Part shown: in pieces, positions 1-4,938 of the stretch
Layout: each line of letters begins with the position of its first letter
Position numbering within the stretch: position 1 is the stretch's first letter
Origin: Acidimicrobiaceae bacterium
Lineage (GTDB): Bacteria; Actinomycetota; Acidimicrobiia; Acidimicrobiales; Ilumatobacteraceae
Direction of reading: 5' to 3'
NCBI GenBank assembly: GCA_006515795.1
Contig: VFMC01000070.1
Location: 1 to 7,530 of the forward strand
Length of the DNA: 7,530 nt
Program-made: the position numbers and the translations under genes
Notes under the pieces: generated by a model
Told to the model about the DNA's origin: nothing
Databases searched by the model: none
Seen by the model: only the letters and a program-made list of their open reading frames with translations

Positions 1-629
1 CCGGCCTCGAACACCAGGGCACACGTGTGCACCGCGGCGTCGAACACGTGAGCGTCGCTCCACCAGGCATGGGTGAGCGACGCCCGATCGAGCACGCCGG
101 CACGGATCGGCCCGGCGTCGCGCGAGGTGAGGATCGATTGCGGTAGAACGAGGCCGACGCGGCCACCGCCGGGTCGAACGAGCGCCATCGCCAGGGCGAG
201 GAACTCGGCAGCCACATCGGCGTACGGGCCGCCACCGAAGCGTGAGCGCCCGCCCCGCGTGGTGGCCCGCGCCATCTGGTTGAGGAACGGCGGATTGCCG
301 ATGATCACGTCGAACCGGCGCCCGTCCCAGGCGCAGGTGAGCGCGTCGGCGTGAACTATCTCGGCGCCGGGCAGCGAGGCCCGCGCCGCGGAGACCGCTG
401 TCGGGTCGACATCGATCCCGACGAGTTGTGCACGAGTGCCGAACAGGCGGCGAGCACCGGCGAGGAACCCTCCGTCGCCACACGCCGGATCGAGCACCGT
501 GATCGGGCCATCCGGCGGGAGCGATGCGCCGACGATCGACACGATGTGGTCGACGAGCGCGGGTGGCGTGTACCAGGCCCCGAGCTGCTTGCGTCGGATG
601 CGCTCATCGCTGGGGGAGACGCCGGCCAC
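1..629 (-). CDS. TaqI-like N6-adenine DNA methyltransferase (5' part; runs off left edge)
   Basis: Predicted S-adenosylmethionine-dependent DNA methylase that modifies adenine N6; the first 209 codons are visible. The N-terminus has a QLGAWYTPPALVDHIV segment (residues 15-30), typical of N6 methylases. SAM-binding motif I is DPACGDGGFL (47-56), an acidic GIDVDP strand follows (71-76), and catalytic motif IV is NPPF (112-115). Beyond that, a YADVAAEFLALAMALVRPGG stretch (about 132-151) and VGLVLPQSILTSRD match the rest of the fold. Order I then IV and the very short N-terminus resemble M.TaqI-type gamma-class enzymes. An in-frame TGA at 704-702 leaves GTG 629 as the only ATG, GTG or TTG start before the conserved region. 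It overlaps the end of the upstream membrane-protein gene by 26 nt, so the two are probably co-transcribed. No restriction enzyme is visible, and the target-recognition part lies outside the window, so orphan methylase, type IIG enzyme or restriction-modification partner all remain open. Confidence 0.9.
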   Translation of the reverse strand, partial: MAGVSPSDERIRRKQLGAWYTPPALVDHIVSIVGASLPPDGPITVLDPACGDGGFLAGARRLFGTRAQLVGIDVDPTAVSAARASLPGAEIVHADALTCAWDGRRFDVIIGNPPFLNQMARATTRGGRSRFGGGPYADVAAEFLALAMALVRPGGGRVGLVLPQSILTSRDAGPIRAGVLDRASLTHAWWSDAHVFDAAVHTCALVFEA

Positions 630-1440
630 GGAGGCGAGCGTACGGCTCTCTCCGGTGCGAGCCGCCGCTGCGCCCGGCGCGTAGCCAGCCGGGCCCTGGG
701 TTCACTGCACAAGGGCCGTTGCGCGGCATCAGATGCGCTGCGACGTACGCGGCGGCAAGGACGAGGCTCAGCGGATTGATCAAGAACACGGCAGAAGCGT
801 TCATCAGGATGCGGCGGCCGCGGCGCTCACCCTGGGCGGACGGGCGCGATTTCGCATCGAACCTGGCTGATAGTGCGGTGAACGTAACGCCGAACAGCAG
901 CCCGACTGCTACCACGGAGGCGATTGCCAGCCACGTCGGTGCGAGGATCCGGAAATCGCCATTTTCCGCCGATAGCGGGTCGTTGACACCGATCGTGCCG
1001 AGCACCAGCACCCCTACCAGCAGTCCCGCCTTCCATGCCGTGTTCGGCAACATCCGTCGCACCAGCAGATACAGCAACGACAGGAGCGTCGGGGCGACCA
1101 ACCCGGCGAAGAGGACGAAGAAGGCGGTGCCGTCGAAGGTGATCTCACCGACGACCTCCTCGGCATCGGTCAGTCGTCCCTGTGCACCATCGCCTGATGT
1201 GGCCGCGAGCAGCCGCATCACGAACCGCCCGCCGAGCCCCGCCGTGAGCACGCCGGCGATGGCGCCGGCGGACAGCGTGGTGGTGACATCGCGTGCCGAC
1301 TGGCGTACGGCCGCCTCGACCGATTCGTCCGGCGGGGCCGACGAGGTGATCGGAAGCGATCGGCCGCGCCATGCGATCGATGCCGCGTAGAGCACCGCCG
1401 GGACGCACACGATGGCGAGGATCACGTTGTCGGCTCTCAC
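604..1440 (-). CDS. Six-helix integral membrane protein of unknown function
   Basis: I do not recognise a named family. The 278-residue product has six likely membrane segments: residues about 5-24, 54-72, 105-127, 136-153, 168-190 and 212-236. The loops are short; 29-50 is a polar loop rich in Ser, Pro and Glu, and 84-103 is an acidic loop. The last 40 residues are Arg/Gly-rich and presumably cytoplasmic. The GTG start at 1440 is chosen because GGAAGGAA (1454-1447) sits 6 nt upstream and because it overlaps the stop of the LuxR-HTH gene as GTGA. The frame stays open upstream to 1827, but that part is the shadow of the HTH gene. The 3' end overlaps the methylase start by 26 nt. The coupling to a DNA-binding mini-protein suggests a regulator/membrane pair, in which the membrane protein is sensor or target. 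The basic tail could instead reflect a frameshift that removed the true stop. Confidence 0.8.
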   Translation of the reverse strand: MRADNVILAIVCVPAVLYAASIAWRGRSLPITSSAPPDESVEAAVRQSARDVTTTLSAGAIAGVLTAGLGGRFVMRLLAATSGDGAQGRLTDAEEVVGEITFDGTAFFVLFAGLVAPTLLSLLYLLVRRMLPNTAWKAGLLVGVLVLGTIGVNDPLSAENGDFRILAPTWLAIASVVAVGLLFGVTFTALSARFDAKSRPSAQGERRGRRILMNASAVFLINPLSLVLAAAYVAAHLMPRNGPCAVNPGPGWLRAGRSGGSHRREPYARLRGRRLPQR

Positions 1441-1706
1441 GGCGCGTTCCTTCCGCTGATCGCCGCATCGACCCCTCGACGGGCTGCCTCGGCGGCGAGC
1501 CTCACTCGACTGGCGAAGCCGACCTTCAAGAACACGTGGGAGAGGTGCGTTTCGACGGTTCGCCGGCTGATGCCGAGTCGTTCGCCGATGACCCGGTTGG
1601 ATCCGCCGTCGAGAAGCAGTTCGACCACCACCTGCTCGGTCGGGGTGAGGCTGTCCCAGCCGAAGGTCGGGGCGCTCCGGTGAGCAGTGCGAGTCTGGGT
1701 CGGCAT
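1437..1706 (-). CDS. Stand-alone LuxR-type helix-turn-helix regulator (89 aa)
   Basis: Small transcription factor that is essentially one LuxR/GerE DNA-binding domain. Residues 17-79 carry the family pattern: WDSLTPTEQVVVELL (helix 1), SNRVIGERLGIS (scaffold helix), RRTVETHLSHVFLKVG (recognition helix) and a final ASRVRLAAEAARR helix. There is no receiver, PAS, ATPase or autoinducer domain, so any signal must come from a partner. ATG 1706 is chosen because AAGGGAG (1718-1712) lies 5 nt upstream. Extension to a start at 1877 would run through the tandem repeat and promoter region and adds no recognisable domain. Its TGA (1439-1437) overlaps the GTG of the membrane-protein gene, which indicates translational coupling. 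Its GW-SLTPTE segment resembles the region between the body and HTH of LuxR-family ATPase regulators such as the one at 4939-7530, so it may have arisen as a detached output domain; that origin is inference. Confidence 0.88.
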   Translation of the reverse strand: MPTQTRTAHRSAPTFGWDSLTPTEQVVVELLLDGGSNRVIGERLGISRRTVETHLSHVFLKVGFASRVRLAAEAARRGVDAAISGRNAP

Positions 1707-1754
1707 CGGCGCTCCCTTCGTTCCACCCCGACTCGATCGAGCCAACGGTGCTCC

Positions 1755-1783
1755 TATCCGACAGACGTGTAGCCGCCGGTTCC
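1755..1783 (-). promoter_or_regulatory. Candidate ECF-type promoter for the LuxR-HTH operon
   Basis: On the minus strand GGAACC (1783-1778) is followed after 15 nt by GTCGGATA (1762-1755). This resembles the GGAAC ... GTC/GTT pattern recognised by many actinobacterial extracytoplasmic-function sigma factors. A start near 1750 would give a leader of roughly 45 nt with a good ribosome site before ATG 1706. The divergently encoded sigma factor is an obvious candidate user, but this is by-eye matching to a loose consensus. Confidence 0.35.
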
Positions 1784-1811
1784 GGGTGACATGCCGGGTG
1801 ACATGCCGGGT
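1782..1811. repeat. 12-bp tandem repeat, 2.5 copies, in divergent promoter region
   Basis: The unit CCGGGTGACATG occurs perfectly at 1782-1793 and 1794-1805, followed by a half copy CCGGGT at 1806-1811. The array lies between the divergent LuxR-HTH and sigma-factor genes. It starts inside the -35 element of the minus-strand promoter candidate and extends upstream of it. A period of 12 bp is near one helical turn, so adjacent copies face roughly the same side of the DNA. It could be an operator for the HTH protein or simply a small duplication. Confidence 0.85.
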
Positions 1812-1927
1812 CGTCGGCGTGCGCCACCGAGCGATCTCACCATCGTTGTCACCCGCGGTCGATCCGAGTTCGTCCAACAGTCATGGCAACGACCGTCGGG
1901 CCACGCACCAGCACCGCATGTGCGACC

Positions 1928-2548
1928 ATGTGGTTCGTGGACGCACTGGGGGTGCGGGTCCGCGACGCGCTGATCTCCTGGTGCAACGTGCCCGCCTGGT
2001 ACTCGGTCGAGATCGCCCTCATCGGCGACGGCGACACAACGCGGCGCGAGTTCGACGTCGACGGGTTCGTCGCCGCGATGTTCCGCGATCAGAGCGTGCA
2101 ACTGCTGCGATTGGCCCGCCTGTTCGTCGACGACCGCACCGCCGCCGAGGACCTCGTGCAGGAGGCGTTCATCCGGCTGGCGCGCAGTGCCCACCGGATC
2201 GAGGATCGCACGCGGGCGCCGGCCTACCTCCGATCGATCGTGGTGAACCTCGCCCGCGATCACAACCGGCGCGGACTCGTGTCGATGCGGCACCGGTCGC
2301 CGCTGAGCGAGGACCTCGGCGGCGCCGACGACGCGCTCATCCTCCACGAGGACCAACTAGAGGTTCTCGGCGCCCTCCACGAGCTCCCCGACCGACAACG
2401 GGTGTGCCTCGTGTTGCGCTACTACGACGAGCTCGGCATCGACGAGATCGCCGCCACCATCGGCGTGTCGCGCAACTCGGTGAAGACCCACCTGCAGCGC
2501 GGGCTCGCCGCACTGCAGCTACGCCTCACAACCTCGGCGGAGACATGA
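1928..2548 (+). CDS. ECF-type sigma-70 family RNA polymerase sigma factor
   Basis: Alternative sigma factor that would direct RNA polymerase to a specific promoter set. With the 206-residue product counted from ATG 1928, region 2 spans about 47-115 (FVAAMFRDQSVQLLRLARLF, then AAEDLVQEAFIRLAR for core binding and -10 recognition). Region 4 spans about 143-199 (LHELPDRQRVCLVLRYYDEL, then the helix-turn-helix IDEIAATIGVSRNSVKTHLQ that reads the -35). There is no region 1.1 or 3, as in ECF factors. The start is uncertain: no ATG or GTG has a clear ribosome site. ATG 1928 is preferred over in-frame ATG 1883 because G/C at third positions becomes consistently high from 1928; GTG 1988 is also possible. 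The stop overlaps the next gene as ATGA, so the next product is the likely sigma-binding partner. Confidence 0.92.
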   Translation: MWFVDALGVRVRDALISWCNVPAWYSVEIALIGDGDTTRREFDVDGFVAAMFRDQSVQLLRLARLFVDDRTAAEDLVQEAFIRLARSAHRIEDRTRAPAYLRSIVVNLARDHNRRGLVSMRHRSPLSEDLGGADDALILHEDQLEVLGALHELPDRQRVCLVLRYYDELGIDEIAATIGVSRNSVKTHLQRGLAALQLRLTTSAET

Positions 2549-3162
2549 GCGATCTCGAGCAGCGGCTCGCGGGTGCGCTGCGCCTCAGCGTCGAGGATCT
2601 CGACGAGAGCTCCGACCTGTTCGCGCGGGTAGAGCTGAGCATCGACGACGATCGCCGCGTCCGACACCAACACCGCGCCCTCATCGGCGTGGCGACCTGC
2701 ATCATCGGTGCGATCGTCTCCGTGACGATCGCAGTGACCGACGTTCACGAAGGAGAACTGCTCATGGACTGGTGGATACTGGAACTGATCACGACAGCGG
2801 TGCTGGTAGGCGTCGCCTTCTGGCTGGGCCCGCTGATCAAACGCTTCGGGCGCAGCTATGCGGCCGATGTGTTCCGGGCCAACCCGCGCACCGGCAAGAG
2901 CTTCATCATGCTCACCGACGTGGCGTACTACCTGATCTTCTTCTCGTACATCTTGTTCACCGTGACCTTCGCACCGAGGGACGGATGGCAGGACGCGGTC
3001 AATGCAGCGCAACTCCAGCACGAGACGGGGCGCGTCGCCGGGATCTTGCTGATCATCGGTGTGCTGCACAGCGCGAACCTGCTCGCCTTGCCGGTGATGG
3101 GGCGTCTGCTCACGTTGAACCGACGCCTCGACGACGCGTCGCCCGTGCAAGATCGGGACTGA
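2545..3162 (+). CDS. Four-helix membrane protein, candidate non-canonical anti-sigma factor
   Basis: No named family recognised. The 205-residue product begins with a charged, probably cytoplasmic segment of about 44 residues (MSDLEQRLAGALRLSVEDLD at the start). Four likely membrane segments follow at about 45-65, 77-98, 123-143 and 163-185, and the tail is short and polar. ATG 2545 overlaps the sigma stop as ATGA, and GGCGGAG lies just upstream within the sigma gene. Being the second gene behind an ECF sigma factor, with a soluble N-terminus followed by membrane spans, is the arrangement of membrane anti-sigma factors. However, I see no zinc-binding HxxxCxxC motif, and four spans instead of one is unusual. 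The anti-sigma role is therefore inferred from position. It is followed after 10 nt by the Cys-rich surface protein gene. Confidence 0.88.
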   Translation: MSDLEQRLAGALRLSVEDLDESSDLFARVELSIDDDRRVRHQHRALIGVATCIIGAIVSVTIAVTDVHEGELLMDWWILELITTAVLVGVAFWLGPLIKRFGRSYAADVFRANPRTGKSFIMLTDVAYYLIFFSYILFTVTFAPRDGWQDAVNAAQLQHETGRVAGILLIIGVLHSANLLALPVMGRLLTLNRRLDDASPVQDRD

Positions 3163-3172
3163 GGGCGAGCGC

Positions 3173-4111
3173 GTGCGAGCGTCATCGACCGCGGCTACGG
3201 CCGCCGGTGTCGTCGCCGGCGCGGTCGTCCTCGCCACCGTCACGATGTTCGGTCTGCGCGGCTCGGGCGTCGTCCCAACGGGGGATGCCGACAACTCGTC
3301 GCCGCCTCCCTCCACCGCGGCCGGCACGCGCCCGGCCCAGCCGTCAGTGGTAACCGAGCAACGCCGGATGTTCCTCGAGTGGTGGCAGATCGAGGAGGTC
3401 GGCGCGCCGACAGAGGTGCTCGCCGACTTCACCGATGGCGATGTGCTGCTGATCACGATCTCCGGTGGTGAACCCGGTGCCCACGAGGAGGTGCGCCAGT
3501 GCACCAACGGAGTGCACGACTGGTTCGCCACGTGCCTCAACCCGTTCCCCGTCGTGTTCGACGACGACGGCATCGCTGCGTTCCAGTACCAGCTCGTCGA
3601 TCCGGGGAACTGTGGTGCGAACGGCTCGTGCCTGATCGCGGTCGGCGACCAGAACGGCTCGGCGATGACCTACGGTTACACGGTGTTCGGCGCCGGCGCG
3701 CCGCCAAGACCGGTGGTCGAGTTGATCCCCGCGGGTCCCTACGCCGTCGGTCAGCGCGTCGGTGTCGAGGTGAGCTCGCTGCTGCCCGGCATGCCGATCA
3801 CGATCTTGTTCTGTGGTGACGGATGCGCCCCCGCCGTGACCGGCATCGCCGATCAGGTCGGCAGGCACTCGAACGAGATCACCATCGCCGAGCGATGTGA
3901 TCGATGTGTCGTCGTCGTGGTCGCTGGTGTCGGTGAGTCGATGACGTGGGTCACGCTGGCCGATGGCGCATCCGCCTCGTACGAGCGGTCGCGGCTGCTG
4001 GCCGGCCTTGCCGCGGCCGCAGCGCTCGTGTTGGCGGCGTTTCTCATCGTGCGGCGAGTCGATTGGCGGCCCCCCTCGGAAGCGGCGACGCCAGAGTTCG
4101 ACGCCCCGTAA
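3173..4111 (+). CDS. Membrane-anchored surface protein with two neocarzinostatin-like four-Cys repeats
   Basis: The 312-residue product has an N-terminal hydrophobic segment (about 7-28, signal peptide or anchor) and a Ser/Pro/Thr-rich linker (35-60). Two repeats of about 90 residues follow, then a C-terminal membrane helix (275-294) with a basic VRRVDW stop-transfer end. Repeat 1 (about 82-173) has Cys 110, 121, 147 and 153. Repeat 2 (about 179-270) has Cys 214, 218, 242 and 245. Each has a V-rich strand, a G-rich turn, a first Cys pair, then a second pair next to a hydrophobic strand (CLIAV, CVVVVV), as in neocarzinostatin-type immunoglobulin folds with two disulfides. The GTG start at 3173 follows GAGGG (3161-3165) and lies 10 nt after the previous stop, so this is the third gene of the sigma operon. 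A role as exported sensor or ligand-binding partner is inferred; the family assignment is by pattern only. The C-terminal helix could alternatively mark a wall-associated protein. Confidence 0.85.
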   Translation: MRASSTAATAAGVVAGAVVLATVTMFGLRGSGVVPTGDADNSSPPPSTAAGTRPAQPSVVTEQRRMFLEWWQIEEVGAPTEVLADFTDGDVLLITISGGEPGAHEEVRQCTNGVHDWFATCLNPFPVVFDDDGIAAFQYQLVDPGNCGANGSCLIAVGDQNGSAMTYGYTVFGAGAPPRPVVELIPAGPYAVGQRVGVEVSSLLPGMPITILFCGDGCAPAVTGIADQVGRHSNEITIAERCDRCVVVVVAGVGESMTWVTLADGASASYERSRLLAGLAAAAALVLAAFLIVRRVDWRPPSEAATPEFDAP

Positions 4112-4249
4112 CGCGGCGACGACGGCTGACCGGGCGAGGACCGGATCGCCCGTCCGCATCGCCGTGATCGCGTCGCGGATCATGCGGTTCCAGTCCATCC
4201 ACCAGACCTTCTGGCCGGCGTCCAGCTCCGCGCCCAACCATGCCCGCAA
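4112..4249 (-). pseudogene. Coding-like fragment of an unrecognised gene
   Basis: On the minus strand 46 codons starting at a TTG (4249) have strong G/C third-position bias and a protein-like composition, including AELDAGQKVWWMDWNRMIRD and then AITAMRTGDPVLARSAVVAA. There is no stop at a sensible place: the frame runs on antisense into the surface-protein gene, where it no longer looks coding. Upstream the frame hits a TGA near 4264. An ATG at 4284 (MTEPDVADGPG) lies in another frame, so one frameshift would join it to this fragment. I read this as the remnant of a small gene truncated by the end of the neighbouring operon. A very short real gene is possible. The rest of 4112-4344 contains only the GC hairpin near 4330. 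Confidence 0.35.
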
Positions 4250-4320
4250 ACTCCCGGCCCATCAGCGACGTCGGGCTCCGTCATCCCGTCCGGTCTCGCT
4301 CCGCCGATCGCGGCGACCAC

Positions 4321-4335
4321 CGCCCGAGGCGGGCG
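4321..4335 (-). terminator. Short GC hairpin after the NTF2-fold gene
   Basis: CGCCCG (4321-4326) and CGGGCG (4330-4335) form a perfect 6-bp stem with a 3-nt loop, 10 nt beyond the stop of the SnoaL-like gene. There is no T-run, so it would be at best a weak, non-canonical terminator; chance is possible in DNA this GC-rich. Confidence 0.28.
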
Positions 4336-4344
4336 ACCTACGGC

Positions 4345-4743
4345 TCAGCTCGCAGCGGACCAGATGTCGCGCCAGACACTCCAGGCGCCGTCGGCGTCGG
4401 GGCGGTAGATGTTGACGCCGTTGCCCTTGTCGGTGGTCGGCTCTCCGCCATCGCGAGGGGAGTCGACGACTTGGTACCGGTACCACTCGTACGCCAGGCC
4501 ATCCGCCACGACCAGTTCGACGGTCGTCTTGCTCCACACGGTCTGGACCGCCTCGAAGTAAGCCGCGACCCAGGGGCCGACCGCGCCCTTGCCCGTGATC
4601 GGTTCGCTGTTCGGTGGCAGGAAGACGATGTCGTCGGTGACGGTGGCGAGGAATCGGGCGACGTCGTTGCTGTTGATCGCGTCGAGGTACGCCTCGTGCG
4701 CGTGGTGGACGGCTGCCTCGGTGGCGAGAGCGGTGTCGGACAT
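4345..4743 (-). CDS. SnoaL-like / DUF4440-type NTF2-fold protein (SgcJ/EcaC-like)
   Basis: The 132-residue product fits the usual length of small NTF2-fold proteins of the SnoaL/DUF4440 group. An N-terminal helix pair (HEAYLDAINSNDVARFLATV) leads into TDDIVFLPPNSEPITGKGAV, the typical family signature, at about residues 34-54. A helix (WVAAYFEAV) and alternating beta strands (TTVELVVADGLAYEWYRYQV; GNGVNIYRPDADGAWSVWRD) complete the cone-shaped pocket. ATG 4743 has AAGGAG (4758-4753) 9 nt upstream, which settles the start against the longer open frame reaching 5250. Members act as small-molecule-binding proteins, cyclases, isomerases or accessory proteins, and the fold alone does not tell which. 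It is transcribed divergently from the LuxR-family ATPase gene, 195 bp apart, and may be controlled by that regulator, but the substrate cannot be inferred. Confidence 0.92.
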   Translation of the reverse strand: MSDTALATEAAVHHAHEAYLDAINSNDVARFLATVTDDIVFLPPNSEPITGKGAVGPWVAAYFEAVQTVWSKTTVELVVADGLAYEWYRYQVVDSPRDGGEPTTDKGNGVNIYRPDADGAWSVWRDIWSAAS

Positions 4744-4778
4744 GGTGTGCTGCTCCTTCGATCCTGACCGACGCCGGT

Positions 4779-4799
4779 TGCGATCGGTCAATGCGATCG
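4779..4799. repeat. Direct repeat TGCGATCG, two copies 13 bp apart
   Basis: TGCGATCG occurs at 4779-4786 and 4792-4799, upstream of the NTF2-fold gene start. The copies flank GGTCAA, which reads TTGACC on the minus strand. No -10 element follows at proper spacing. CGATCG is frequent in this genome, so the repeat may be compositional. Confidence 0.4.
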
Positions 4800-4832
4800 T
4801 GCGGTTTGCGGACCCGCCGTACATCGGCCACG

Positions 4833-4902
4833 TGGCATATTCGGCGTCGGGGCCGTGGGATGATCGCGATCGCCGGGGCACGGGCACGACGCGGATATGC
4901 CA
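4833..4902. promoter_or_regulatory. Inverted repeat in divergent promoter region, candidate operator pair
   Basis: TGGCATAT at 4833-4840 recurs as its reverse complement ATATGCCA at 4895-4902. The similarity continues outward from each core: TGGCATATTCGGCGTCG on one strand against TGGCATATCCGCGTCG on the other, one substitution and one gap. The arms are about 54 bp apart, close to five helical turns. The AT-rich core stands out in a GC-rich region between the NTF2-fold and ATPase genes. A binding site pair for the neighbouring regulator is a reasonable inference. Confidence 0.5.
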
Positions 4903-4938
4903 TCCGGCAGATGTCGGCAGCGACCGAGTCAGGAGACG

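Noticed and set aside
1..629. Methylase as proof of a phage-defence system
   Set aside because: No restriction enzyme or other defence gene is visible, and orphan methylases of this type are common.
73..779. Plus-strand open frames over the methylase
   Set aside because: The minus frame contains DPACGDGGFL and NPPF in correct order; the plus frames are Arg/Pro-rich shadows.
1441..1827. Upstream extension of the membrane-protein frame by 129 codons
   Set aside because: It duplicates the LuxR-HTH gene in another frame; GTG 1440 has a good ribosome site and the GTGA overlap.
1846..1874. TTGTCA as a -35 element for the sigma gene
   Set aside because: At 17 bp spacing the -10 position reads TTCGTC, which is not a credible element.
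2422..3573. 383-codon minus-strand open frame
   Set aside because: Antisense shadow of the sigma operon; no domain, and the plus-strand genes have clear motifs and membrane segments.
3344..4249. 301-codon minus-strand open frame antisense to the surface-protein gene
   Set aside because: Only its first 46 codons look coding; the remainder mirrors the high-GC plus-strand gene and gives His/Asp/Arg-rich low-complexity sequence.
4763..4791. TTGACC (minus strand) as a -35 for the NTF2-fold gene
   Set aside because: No acceptable -10 at 16-18 bp; the nearest candidate would place the start inside the ribosome-binding site.
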